Positions 45,690 through 56,006 of a DNA stretch of 64,000 nucleotides are shown one piece after another. Location: assembly GCA_039566865.1 (NCBI GenBank), contig CM076960.1:12128501-12192500 (forward strand), in the 5' to 3' direction. The stretch's first letter is position 1. Each line of letters starts with the position of its first letter. A program made the position numbers and the translations under genes. This DNA is from Aurelia coerulea. Lineage: Eukaryota > Cnidaria > Scyphozoa > Semaeostomeae > Ulmaridae. The notes beneath the pieces were generated by a model. It worked only from the letters and a program-made list of their open reading frames with translations, ran no database searches and was not told the DNA's origin.

Positions 45690-47658
45690 TCTTAACAATG
45701 AAAACACTGCTCCATTACAGTTTTAAAACGAATCAATCATGTGTCTTCTATATGCAGACGACATCATCATTCTTTCCTCAACACATACAGGACTCAAAAA
45801 TTGTCTTGATACATTGCATCAATATTACAATAAGTGGAAACTTTCAATAAAAAATTCGAAATCTAAATGCATGAAATTTTACAAAAATTGCTCAAAATGT
45901 AAGCATAAATTCTCCATTGATAACACAGAACTCCAAGAAGTTACTGAATTCACTTACCTTGGCATCACGCTAGATGCAGCATGCTCCTTTAAACAAACAC
46001 TACAACTTCTTAGAAGCAAAGCTAACAGAGCAATCTTTGCACTCAATAGTCGTTATAAACTAAAGCTGGGTACTCACTGAGGGTTTAAGTGCGTTTAGGT
46101 GCGTTTATCTTTGCGCGTTTAAGTGCGTTTAAAATCTTGGATAAGATCCAATATCATACTCACTGCCAGAACATAAACGCCAACATTAACGCCAATACGT
46201 AGTTTCAAGAAGGATCGCCTGAGAAAAGTTTAGGAAAAGAGTACTATTTCTTATCAGACTACATCGTTTGAGGAGAATTTCAAACATTGCAAGAAGAAAA
46301 CAAGTTAGGAGATATGAATAAAAAAATGTGGGTACTAGAATCAGTCAGAAAAGACAGCAGTGGGAGGCAACAATCATGAAAAAGACATGAATCACGAAAA
46401 AGAGGGAAAAACCGGGGAAAACGACCAAACTAAGTAATTTTCTTACTGAAAAAGTTATTCTGACGCACCAAAACGGACAACACAATATCAATTTCAATGC
46501 GATAATCTGTTGCATATTTCGGCGCTTTTGAACTTTAAACGCCAAGATCAAAATTTTTTGATCCGCGCGTTTAACTTTTTTGAGGGTTTAAGTGCGTTTA
46601 AGTGTGTTTAAATCCTGAAAAATAAACGCCCACATCATACTCACTGAGGGTTTAACTTAAACGCGCTCGGATAAACGCACTTTAACGCACTTAAACGCGC
46701 AGTGAGTACCAAGCTTAAAGGATTTACCAATTGTTTCTGCGCCTAAACTGTTTGATATCAGTATAGCACGCATCCTTCTCTATTATTCTTCTCGTACGCT
46801 CTTAATAATAGATTCCCTATTAAACGACTGCCTATCAAAGCAGCTCTGAAGCTTTTTGACAGTGTAGTAACTCCTATCCTGCTGTAGGGTTCTGAAATAT
46901 GGGGGACATATAACTATTTCAGTTTTGACTAATGGGACAAGTGTGATACGGAGAGGGTTCATCTAAACTTTTGCAAACGTCTGTTGGGTGTTAATAGATC
47001 CACGACAAACATTCTCGTGAGAGGAGAACTGGGCAGGTACCCTCTTAAGTTAAATGTTGAAAATAGGATTAAGTCTTTTTTTGGTCACGTCAAAAAAGCA
47101 CCAGAGGATAATCTTATTTACCAAGCTTATTTAATGAATTTGGAACTTCCATCCGATCTAAATTGTAATACGCATATCGAGAATGTTACGCGAAATCTAA
47201 ATCTAGAAGACTTTCACTCCTGCACCAAGAGCATGTTCAAGTTTAGCAATAAAACCAACTATAATAGATATTGGACAAGAGAGAAATGTCCTCTTCAAAA
47301 AAGGGGAGTTCCTCTTCCATATAGAAAAGGCATCACGCTGGAGCCATATTTAATAAAACATAACAAACCAAAAACTAAGGGTGATTACTAGTAAACTTCG
47401 ACTCAGCGACCATCGTCTTGCGATTGGAGACAGGCCGCAGACAATCCCCTAAAATTAATAGGGAAGATCGGGTCTGTCAAATTTGTAATGAGGAATTCAT
47501 TGAAGATGATTTTCTGAATCAAATTTTTGCAAATTATCACGAAACAACTTACCCCTGATGATTTGTACTTATGTGAGGATCAAGAAACAATCGATTATCT
47601 CCTCAAATTCACTGGACAAATTACTGATATCCGAGAAAAAATATTACACACTTTAAAT
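45690..47658 (+). pseudogene. LINE reverse transcriptase split by a Harbinger-like element
   Basis: 45739-46063 carries the catalytic box (CLLYADDIIIL) and the following segment (FTYLGITLDAACSF, AIFALNSRYKL). The frame is cut by the element at 46064-46715. Skipping it and one TAA copy continues the frame into KDLPIVSAPKLFD. Further stops follow, then 46984-47391 (RLLGVNRSTTNILVRGELG) and 47400-47650 give the C-terminal part (KLRLSDHRLAI). The long inverted-repeat element at 47659 interrupts the end; after it (50321) the frame would add a few codons and stop. 5'-truncated and inactive. Confidence 0.85.
46064..46715. mobile_element. Harbinger-like MITE in a LINE frame, 652 bp
   Basis: Ends AGCT(G/T)GGTACTCACTG with a 3-bp TAA duplication (46061-46063 and 46716-46718), the TWA pattern of PIF/Harbinger. 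Subterminal DNA repeats GCGTTTAAGTGCGTTTA at both ends. No transposase. Confidence 0.85.
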
Positions 47659-50320
47659 AAGCATAGCCTCCAAATCTTTTCTTTTGTCCGAAGTTCCCCT
47701 GGGACGCTGAATCATCCTCTGATCAGATTGCGTTTTCTCTTAAAATTGACCAATCAGGTGCCGTCATTTCGTTACTTCCGCGTTTCGCAGCTAGATTTAG
47801 GCCATTCTGGGTGACCCCCAATAAAAAATATTGCACGCTCGAATAAATTGAATTTTTTGAAAATTTTAACGGGAAAAGGAAGCTTATACATAGGACCACA
47901 AGTTTTCATGTAACCCCCTTGCCATCACCTAAGATTGAAAAATTACGGCGATTTGAATGTTTGTCTTTGGTATTTTTTCAAACAGGTAGCGGCATCCTGC
48001 TCGCCCTCCCCCTAAAAATAAGTTGCTTAGCAAAATTATAAAAAATATACATATTTCCATGAATAATTCTTCCGAAATTTCCAAAATTTGCGCTTTACTT
48101 CGCCTTGACTTGCGAATTTGCGACACCTCCAAACTCTGTCCTTCTTTCCTGGATGACAACTTATGCCTCTCTCTGGTCTGGACCCAACAAAACAGGAAAA
48201 GGCGGGAAAAGAAATCTTTAACAGTGGCGGTGTCGTCATGTTTTTTGTTGGTAAAATCATTTATCGTCTCAAATGTTTCTTTAAAAATGGGGAAAGGAAA
48301 AGAATAATCTCGTTTAAATGGAATGCATGCTGACTGGAAGAGCTTGACAGCATTTTTATTAAAATTTGAAAGCGCGTCTTGGACTTGGCAACATCTTCTT
48401 CAAAGCATCCACATCATTGAAAGAAACACGCCATGAACAATGTTTTGCATTGACTGCCTGATCCTATGTCACGACAAGAGAGAATATACAAGAATTTTGC
48501 CAACTAAAATCAAAAGTCTATCCCTGTATCAAAAGGTTGGTTGGAGTTGTAAAAACAAAATGAATTTCACAGACAACAATTACCAACAATTGCATTACAT
48601 GTATTCTTTTTGTAAGAAGCTGCTTTTAAGAAACGCAACCCTCAGATCGCCAAATAGTATTAAAAACTGTTGTACACATACTTTTTCATAAGAAACTAAG
48701 AATTGGGTCAGTGCTGAAAGCTCCTTAAAAGAATTTCAGTACTCTGAGTTTGTTAGAGGTTCCATAACAATCTTCATGTTCCTTACTTGTGCCCTCGCGA
48801 ACATTTCAAAACAAGGTTTTTAAAGTCTCTCCAATGCTAAGCATTACAGGAAACAAGTGAAAATAAAATAAAGATATGTCAAGGATTTCCTTAATCTTAA
48901 AAAAATAAATTGTTTATTTATTTATATTTTCACAGTGCTGGAGTTTTGCAATTTTTTGGCGATCTGAGAGTTGAGTTTTTTACCCTTTCTTATAAAAAAT
49001 ACGTGTTCTGGGAAGAAACTATTTATGATACAGGAAGTCCTTGGGATATTTTTACTTTATTTTCACTTGGTTATTGTATCATGTTGCTCTGAAGGGGCTC
49101 GGAAGGTACTTGAGAAAAGTCTAAACATTAGAAAGTCTTCAAAAACATCGTCTCGAAATGTTCATGGGGCACAGGTAGTAAACATGAAGATTATTATACG
49201 TCTAAATATTGGAAAGGCATCAAAAACCTTTGATTTGAAATGTTCACGAGGGCACAGGTAAACTTTGAGTAGCCACTCAAAATTATTACTTTCACAACTG
49301 GCCCAAATTTCTATTTTCTTATAAACTCGTGCGCTAACTTTTACAACAAACTTGACCCCAGTTCTACCTGGGGTAAAAGTTTCTCATAGATTTCATAATT
49401 TTTTACAAAATTGAATTTTACAATTTTACACAGCAAAGGCGGCTTCTTTCTTGTAAAAATTGAGCGGAAATCGTTGTCAAAATCGTCTTTTGATAAGAGG
49501 GAAAAAATTTGAAATGCCCTCACTGCAAATAGAAGTAGAAGGAAAACTTTCTTCATCGTGATCTTGATCGCTCCTGATGCAATGCCATCGTCTTCTTTGA
49601 GAATTGTTTGCAATGCTGTCAGTTTGGTTTCACTCACACTCCATATCCCAAGCGCAGGAATTAAAAATATTGGCAGTTGTTTTGATACTTTGCTTCAACT
49701 TCAATGGTAATCGACGATCTTCTTATAGATTTGTGAACAACTATTTGAGACGATAAATTATTTTACCAACAAAAACATGACGACACCGCCACCGTTAAAG
49801 ATTTCTTTTCCCGCCTTTTTCTGTTATGTTGGGTCCAGGGAAGAAGGACAGAGTTTGGAGGTGTCGCAAATTTGCATGTCAAGGCGAAGTAAAGCGCAAA
49901 TTTCGGAAATTTCGGAAGAATTATTCATGGAAATGTGTATATTTTTGATAATTTTGCTAAAAAAACTCATTTTGGGGGGAGGGTGCCGCTACCTATTTGA
50001 AAAAATACCAAAGACAAACATTCAAATCGCCATTATTTTTCAATCCTAGGTGATGGCAAGGGGGTTACATGAACACTTGTGGTCCTATGAATAAGCATCC
50101 TTTTCCCGTTGAAATTTTCAAAAATTCAATTTATTCGAGCGTGCTCTATTTTTTTATTGGGGGGTACTCAAAATGTCCTAAATCTAGCTGCGAAACGCGG
50201 AAGTAATGAAATGACGGCACCTGATTGGTCAATTTTAAGAGAAAACGCAATCTGATCAGAGGATGAGTCAGCGTCCAAGGGGAACTTCGGACAAAAGAAA
50301 AGATTTGGAGGCTATGCTCA
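47659..50320. mobile_element. 2.7-kb element with ~600-bp TIRs
   Basis: Arms 47659-48274 and 49743-50320 are reverse complements at about 90% by eye with indels, flanked by TTAAAT on both sides (47653-47658, 50321-50326). The shared tip is AGCATAGCCTCC. The 1.47-kb core includes a copy of the 45430 repeat but no gene. Long TIRs and a possible 6-bp duplication resemble non-autonomous Polinton-type elements, but the true terminus is uncertain by two bases. It lies just left of the polymerase element. Confidence 0.75.
48865..48985. repeat. Copy of the 45430-45565 repeat
   Basis: Lies in the core of the long-TIR element, in the same orientation as the first copy. Confidence 0.7.
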
Positions 50321-50326
50321 TTAAAT

Positions 50327-50766
50327 ATCCCCAAGTCTCTGTAGAACGCATTCATGCTGTTGTTAAAGACCCTGTGCTAACCATGGGTCTTTGTGGTCAT
50401 CAGCTATCCCACAATGCATTTTCAGAGACCCTTAAAATCCCACAGATCATTGCGAAAATTCCTAGTCCCCAAAAGAACAAAAGAAAGTCTCGTCAGCTTG
50501 TAAGCTAATTTAAGAATGCCAATTCCACATATTGAATATTTTCAATGCCGAGTTTCCTGTCAGTTGCATGCACAATAGACCCATTTACGGTGAGCAGAGC
50601 ATGCTGGGTAATAGGGGCAAAAATCGCGTTTTCGACGCCATGCCGTAATAAATAATTTTGTTTCGAGAGTCGGTCGGCTGGCGGGCATCAATCTGCTAGA
50701 TACGCCGGAACGGGCGAACAAGACTGGAAATATACTGATTACAATCACGAATCGACGAACCCAAGT
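50327..50766. other. Left margin of the coding-dense block; boundary unclear
   Basis: A plus frame to 50508 (ending KNKRKSRQLVS) begins inside the neighbouring inverted repeat and is not recognised. TAATAAATAATT near 50647 could be a TATA-like element for the gene at 50767. That gene's frame stays open back to 50656 without an ATG. No inverted terminal repeat can be defined without the right end of the element. Confidence 0.4.
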
Positions 50767-53700
50767 ATGTTTTATCAGATGGGTTATCGTGAAGATCACA
50801 CACCGTTGCGGGAGAGGCTTCGGGAAATTGATGATTGCGGTGAAGATGGTGCAATTTTTGAATTATGCCCAGAGTTTTTTGTAAGGAGAGGAGCTAATGC
50901 AGGCTGTGTAAGGAAAAGACGACATGAAACGCAGCCTAGACAAATCATTATGGAAGGCGTAATTTTCGATGTAATTACTGATGAGAATGGAGTGAAGCTG
51001 GATCAAGATGCTCGATTCACATCTCCAAGAGAAGAGTATGAGAGTCAATGGGATATGCCGTGGCAAGATACGATGAGTCATCCAATGTTGCAATTTCTTT
51101 TTTGTTTACAAAAGCCTACGATGCGCCACTCGTTTGCAACCACCGATAAAACAATGGAAAAGAGTTTCTTAAAGCATGTTGATAAATGTCAAGGACAATG
51201 GTTGTGTGAACATGCATTAGATGAGATGGTTGCCGCAGAAAAGGGTGACGGTATTATGTGGTATAATGTGAAAGGCAATCATTCTCAGGTGGCGCTAGAT
51301 TGGAGGGTTCCGCATACGCAACTTAGCCTTCGTGAACACGTAATTGAAGCGTTGGACTTCTTGTGTGATGATAAGAACATGTGGGGCAATGTGTGGTACA
51401 ATGAAATTCGGAGAGTGGAATATCAAGATGTGGAGGGTGAAGCGTTTCAAGCAGCTCTTTTATTCGCAGACTGTGGAGTATGGAGGTCTGTGTACAGTGA
51501 AGAACATGGTCTGTTTGGTACATGCAATGATGATTCAACTCCTCAAAAGTGGGGGAGAACGAGGAGATTTGAGGACAGTCTTCGTATGGAGAAAGAGTCT
51601 CGTCATGCTGCCAATAAACAGGTTCGCTCTCCGTGGGATCATAATTTATATTTGAGACCGATGATTAGCAATCTTCCTAAAGAATTCCCAAGATCTGCTT
51701 ATTTGAATAAGCTGCACGAGCTGAAGCTAGAAGAAATCAGACCGAAAGGGAGAATGATGGGATTGAGACAGTTTATAAGACAAACGAGAAGCGTTGCATC
51801 GTTGCAAATAGGAGCCAATAATGAATGGAAACATCAAATACGTAGAATTTACGACGTCAAACATGCATGGGAGGTTGCTCAACTGCCGATAGAGAGAATT
51901 CGTCTCATTAATGAACCTTGTGCATGCGGCAGAGTTAGAGATACGGAAGCCAAACACTCTATGACTGCGTATGTGGATTCGGTATCTGGGAAAGTGATTT
52001 ATCAGAATGAACCTGAACATTATTATGCACACACGGAGAAAACTAGATTCAATCATTTGGCGATGGAAAGTGGAAATGTTAATTTTCAAAAGGGAGAAAA
52101 ACCGAAGAATTTTGTTTATTCTTTTGGATCTAGAGAAGAGGCTGGAACGAGTATCAGAACGGGACTAGTTGTGGAGCCGGGCGATAACGAAACAGTCTAT
52201 GAAGCCAATTATGAAGCCGAACGATTGCGCAGGAAGGATATTTGTAATGAATTGTACCCTGATGTGGATGAGGCAGAATGGGAGAGAGACGGTTGCAAGT
52301 GCAAGCGGATGCCTACGTGCGGTTGTTATGAACCTGAAAGGTTTAAAGAATTAGTCGAGGGTGAGATAGGGGATGAGGGAGCACGAGGTTTAGTTCCTAG
52401 ATATGTGGATGAGGTGGTGAGAGGAGAATTGTACCTGTCGTGTGCAGAAGCACATTCTAGGGTGCATATGCAGTATGGTCTGACGCCTCATTCGTTTACT
52501 GATTGGAGAGGAAAGTTTCATTCGATGGTGGATGATGTGCGTACGTTTCTGGCGATGGATGTTCCTGATGTCTTTGGAAAGCATCCTGTTCATTTCACGG
52601 GCATCCTTGAAAGGCCTTTTGAAGGAGATTGGTTGGGTTCTCAGGACGGGTTTGGACAGTATGAAGTTTTTGAACGTGTGTCGCATCCTGAGGCCGGACA
52701 TGTAAGAGCTAGGGCGAGGAGGGGGGTTAATGGAGTGAGCTACGATCTGCTTGTCAAGCCTGAGAGATTTGGCATTAGGCTGGTGCATCGAAATGAGAAT
52801 CAATTTGCGTGGACGCTTGTATCCCACTCGCCTAACAGAGGTAGAGATTTTCAGTCTCCTGGATGGCAAATGGCGAATGAAGTTGCCAAAGTTGACAATC
52901 AACTTCGACCATACAGTAATCATGGCAATTGCGTTGATTATAGAAGGTTTAATAATCGATATGGACATGATCCGTGCTTTGGTTTGAGGTGTCCTGCAAT
53001 AGAAATTTCTAGTGTGAACAGGGCAGTGTGGCCAGTGGTGAAGCCAGCATTGCACATAGGAGGAGGAATGCAATCGACGTACACACAGCCTGTAGCGCGC
53101 CCGCAATGGATACATCACGCACACGCAGGTTCAATTGCACGTTGCAATGGGAGGAGAAAGAAGAGGAAGAGACAGTTGGGAAGTGATGGTGGAGAGTTGC
53201 CTTTTGTGTATGGGTCTGATGGTGCTGGTAATTTTATAGATGCTCAGGGTGTAAGGAGAGGAGTAGATTACGAAGAGTGTGATTGTGATTTGAGGGGTCT
53301 TAAAATTGGCAAATTGGATTACTTAATCGATTCCGATTATAGATGTGAGGGCAGCGTGAATGATGGCAATAGATTTAGCACTTTGCGAAAATATGACAGG
53401 GTATACGATAAAGGGCATGCAGAACTTAAAGTCCAGCACATTGAAGCAATGACGTCATCAATGAGAGAAGTCGTAAGTGTTAATAATACGTACATGCATT
53501 ATTTTCCGATGGCAATAAAGATGGGATATTTTGGCGTATTGGTTAACGAAAAGGACATTATTCGACACTACTGGATGTCATTAGATGAAGAATATTCCAA
53601 AGGACTTGTGAAGCAGCACATAAGTTTGAAGGAAGAGAAATTGAAGAGGATGAACAATAGTCAAATACGTGTTACAGATGCCGACATGGTAACATTTGCA

Positions 53701-53955
53701 GCTTTTTGCAAAGGAACATTTTTGCAAGAATTAATAAAGCATTTGAAAGCAGAGTTGAGAAAAATGTTAGATTCGTATGGAGCGTCGGCGACATCAATGC
53801 CTAATCATCCTAGTTGTCAGTTGGTGACAAAGAGCCTTTTAAATACGGAGAAGGCAATTTTGTTTTTTGCTAACATGGAGGATCGTCGATATGGACATTG
53901 GATCAAAGAGAGGAAGACGTTCAATGAAGTATACAACGATATATATAGATGTTGA
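50767..53955 (+). CDS. Unrecognised 1,062-aa protein with Cys clusters (virus-like element)
   Basis: I do not recognise the family. It is a single uninterrupted frame. The ATG has A at -3 and is the first in frame after the stop at 50653; the upstream 110 bp is open without ATG, so an upstream exon is possible. Cys pairs occur at about residues 385-387 (CACG), 509-521 (CKCKRMPTCGC) and 838-840 (CDCD), suggesting metal binding. RRKKRKR at about 797-803 looks like a nuclear localisation signal. The N-terminal third is rich in Trp and acidic residues. No signal peptide, membrane segment, P-loop or protease motif was seen. The stop lies 57 bp from that of the next, convergent gene. As the longest complete protein here it could be structural, but that is a guess. 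Confidence 0.8.
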   Translation: MFYQMGYREDHTPLRERLREIDDCGEDGAIFELCPEFFVRRGANAGCVRKRRHETQPRQIIMEGVIFDVITDENGVKLDQDARFTSPREEYESQWDMPWQDTMSHPMLQFLFCLQKPTMRHSFATTDKTMEKSFLKHVDKCQGQWLCEHALDEMVAAEKGDGIMWYNVKGNHSQVALDWRVPHTQLSLREHVIEALDFLCDDKNMWGNVWYNEIRRVEYQDVEGEAFQAALLFADCGVWRSVYSEEHGLFGTCNDDSTPQKWGRTRRFEDSLRMEKESRHAANKQVRSPWDHNLYLRPMISNLPKEFPRSAYLNKLHELKLEEIRPKGRMMGLRQFIRQTRSVASLQIGANNEWKHQIRRIYDVKHAWEVAQLPIERIRLINEPCACGRVRDTEAKHSMTAYVDSVSGKVIYQNEPEHYYAHTEKTRFNHLAMESGNVNFQKGEKPKNFVYSFGSREEAGTSIRTGLVVEPGDNETVYEANYEAERLRRKDICNELYPDVDEAEWERDGCKCKRMPTCGCYEPERFKELVEGEIGDEGARGLVPRYVDEVVRGELYLSCAEAHSRVHMQYGLTPHSFTDWRGKFHSMVDDVRTFLAMDVPDVFGKHPVHFTGILERPFEGDWLGSQDGFGQYEVFERVSHPEAGHVRARARRGVNGVSYDLLVKPERFGIRLVHRNENQFAWTLVSHSPNRGRDFQSPGWQMANEVAKVDNQLRPYSNHGNCVDYRRFNNRYGHDPCFGLRCPAIEISSVNRAVWPVVKPALHIGGGMQSTYTQPVARPQWIHHAHAGSIARCNGRRKKRKRQLGSDGGELPFVYGSDGAGNFIDAQGVRRGVDYEECDCDLRGLKIGKLDYLIDSDYRCEGSVNDGNRFSTLRKYDRVYDKGHAELKVQHIEAMTSSMREVVSVNNTYMHYFPMAIKMGYFGVLVNEKDIIRHYWMSLDEEYSKGLVKQHISLKEEKLKRMNNSQIRVTDADMVTFAAFCKGTFLQELIKHLKAELRKMLDSYGASATSMPNHPSCQLVTKSLLNTEKAILFFANMEDRRYGHWIKERKTFNEVYNDIYRC

Positions 53956-54012
53956 AACGAATGACTTCAAACTCTTTTAAGTGAACAATATAACGAAATA
54001 ATGACGATATAA

Positions 54013-56001
54013 TTAATCATCATCAGTATAAATTTCATCATCGCTATCTGGGGAATCTAACTTGATTTTTTTGGTTTTTTGAATATGAGAAATGTACTCT
54101 TCATCATCAATTGTCTGCATTTGTCGTGCCATTTCTTGATTGTGAGTGAGTGCTTCTCGAGCCTCGTTTGCTTGTAAGGCGTTCTCGTGAACAATTAGTT
54201 CTCGTGATGCGAGTGGATACGATGGAGGCGGTGGAGGGGCAGGGATCATCACCATGCTAGGGATTGTAGGAGCTGAATTCACGAAAACTGTAGGCTTTGA
54301 ATCGTCCGGGGTAGAGGGCTTTTTCCTTTTCCTTGATGGTTGTTTAGTGGGAGCAAGGTGGGAGATTGTCGTTTTAGTATCTCCGTTGCATAACGTATAA
54401 ATTTCCCTAACTATCATTGATCCATTAGCAGCTGTTTCTACAGAACGACGCATTTCCTGTATTGGATATGCCAAAATGAGTGGGCATTTTAACGGTCTTT
54501 CATCTAGTGGGGCGTTGAAGAAGTTTAGTGCGTCGTTAACGTCTGCCCATAAGAAATCCGCATGACTTCCTCCTCCTCCTACTATGTGAACTCTGGCTGT
54601 TCCTCTCATGTCTTCAGCATGTTTGTTGTATAATTCTTCCAGTAACCTTGCGTAATTACAAGGATGGATATTAGTGAATACATGACTGTATTTCTTTAGC
54701 AGTGAGGCATAAATTTCTTCGATGCGGTCATTTTCCCCGTGTTTGAGCTTATTGCGAAACTCGGTTAGCAGCGGAAATGTTGCGCGACTTGCTTTTACTT
54801 CAAGGTTTTTAATTGCTCGAGGCAAATGCGGGAAATGAGGATTTACACCAGATCTGCATCCATCGTCTGATAGTAATCCGTTTTTGATTTCAGAATTGTA
54901 CACATCTAATGGTGATGGTTTGTCATGGCAAACTCCACCGACTCTACCACTACTACCGCCACCACCACCTGCAGTCGTTGTGTTTCCTTCAACGAACACT
55001 CCTTCTTGGTCTTTGTTGTTGCCTCCGTCTCCCGGTTGCAGTGCAGATGACAATGATTTGGATATCCAAGAAGGCGATGTTCTTCTGATGACTGGTGTAA
55101 ACCCAACGCTGTTGATGGAGTCGAATGTTGATTCGTCTGTCACGCAACTTCCAACGAAATTTCCCAACCAGTTGTCGGACTCGAGCTCACAAGAGATTTC
55201 TTTGGACAGCGCAGGGCAAGGTCCCCAGCCGAGGGGAAAGACATCAGCCGCACCCGAACCGATTGAAAGATTGGATGACAGCTTGTATGCTTTAATACAG
55301 TCGGGGGCTTCGTCACGGGAGAATGATGATTTTTTGAGCACCTGCAGCGATGATTTGCAAGGACAGTGTTCACCATGTAGCACGAGCGGAAATGACAGCT
55401 TCTGGGGAAATGCAGAGGAAAATGCAGTGGAAGGGGCAGATTCCAGCGTGACTTTGTCAGGAGCTGAGGATGATGGTGACGCCGGCGCTTTGGACACTGA
55501 GGATGAGCTCTTTAAACTCGACTTCCCTTCACTCACTTCACACTTGTCTGGAGGGTTGAGCACGACTGCAAGCATGGGTTTCAAATCCAACGAATGCAGA
55601 TTTGAATCATTCGGGATAATCAGGGGGTCGAGGTAAAGTTTTTTATTACCTTTGTTGATGTCATCTTTAGATGAAATAATCATTTCATATTCTTCACAGG
55701 TTTCCTCAATGAATTTGTGTTCAACGCCACATTTCTTGTAAAGAAACTTCAACGCAGAAGAGACATTTTGGAATGACTTATTGAATTCCAGAGTGATGAT
55801 GTCTGTGTTGACTGTTGTTGAAAATGAGAAGTTTCTCATTCTGCCAGTAGCGTGCTTAAGTTTATCAATCAGATATTCATGAAAGTAAAGTGCCCATGGT
55901 CCAGTTTTGAAAGTAAATTGGATTTTAGTGGCAGATGGACGCATTTCTTTCTCCTTTTCTCCATCTTTGGGCTCTTTAACTATTTTCTGTGTTTTTTCCA
56001 T
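54013..56001 (-). CDS. Unrecognised 662-aa protein, low-complexity middle, acidic tail (virus-like element)
   Basis: Family not recognised. Of two in-frame starts I prefer the inner Met (56001), because the 17 codons above it overlap what looks like coding DNA of the plus-strand gene. The N-terminal ~125 residues look globular (TFKTGPWALYFHEYLIDKL, EEYEMIISSKDD). A Ser/Pro/Gly-rich middle follows with a GGGGG run near residue 345. The C-terminal third again looks globular (IEEIYASLLKKYSHVFTNIH, HADFLWADVNDALNFF). Near the end are a basic SRKRKKP motif (~555), a PAPPPPPSYP stretch (~586) and an acidic tail DSPDSDDEIYTDDD. Its middle is antisense to a second plausible reading frame (54884-55632). 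Convergent with the 1,062-aa gene. Confidence 0.7.
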   Translation of the reverse strand: MEKTQKIVKEPKDGEKEKEMRPSATKIQFTFKTGPWALYFHEYLIDKLKHATGRMRNFSFSTTVNTDIITLEFNKSFQNVSSALKFLYKKCGVEHKFIEETCEEYEMIISSKDDINKGNKKLYLDPLIIPNDSNLHSLDLKPMLAVVLNPPDKCEVSEGKSSLKSSSSVSKAPASPSSSAPDKVTLESAPSTAFSSAFPQKLSFPLVLHGEHCPCKSSLQVLKKSSFSRDEAPDCIKAYKLSSNLSIGSGAADVFPLGWGPCPALSKEISCELESDNWLGNFVGSCVTDESTFDSINSVGFTPVIRRTSPSWISKSLSSALQPGDGGNNKDQEGVFVEGNTTTAGGGGGSSGRVGGVCHDKPSPLDVYNSEIKNGLLSDDGCRSGVNPHFPHLPRAIKNLEVKASRATFPLLTEFRNKLKHGENDRIEEIYASLLKKYSHVFTNIHPCNYARLLEELYNKHAEDMRGTARVHIVGGGGSHADFLWADVNDALNFFNAPLDERPLKCPLILAYPIQEMRRSVETAANGSMIVREIYTLCNGDTKTTISHLAPTKQPSRKRKKPSTPDDSKPTVFVNSAPTIPSMVMIPAPPPPPSYPLASRELIVHENALQANEAREALTHNQEMARQMQTIDDEEYISHIQKTKKIKLDSPDSDDEIYTDDD
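54884..55632 (+). CDS. Candidate 5' exon of the Cys/His-rich gene, antisense to its neighbour
   Basis: An open frame of about 250 codons whose second half is a plausible acidic, Ser-rich, activator-like sequence (NDDFLSTCSDDLQ, DELFKLDFPSLTSHL). It ends at CGAG|GTAAAG, a good splice donor at 55632/55633; the nominal stop codon is inside the donor. The phase (two bases left over) matches an acceptor at 56006/56007 that opens the next frame. The true start may be the Met at 55088 or 55115, because the first ~60 residues look like the complement of the opposite gene. Either this is a real overlapping exon or an antisense accident; the phase match favours the former. Confidence 0.45.
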
Positions 56002-56006
56002 TGTAG
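55633..56006 (+). other. Predicted 374-nt intron
   Basis: Donor GAG|GTAAAG; acceptor with a T-rich tract (TGTTTTTTCCATTGTAG). It joins two open frames in phase. Its complement encodes the N-terminal domain of the minus-strand protein. Confidence 0.45.

Noticed and set aside
50263..50508. Small plus-strand gene at the left margin
   Set aside because: It begins inside a transposon arm and matches no family; the basic C-terminus alone is insufficient.
51323..53124. Minus-strand frames (up to 244 codons) within the 1,062-aa gene
   Set aside because: Shadow frames with no domain logic; the plus frame is far longer.
50767..53955. Assignment of the 1,062-aa protein as a major capsid protein
   Set aside because: Size and context would allow it, but no jelly-roll signature or other diagnostic motif is visible.
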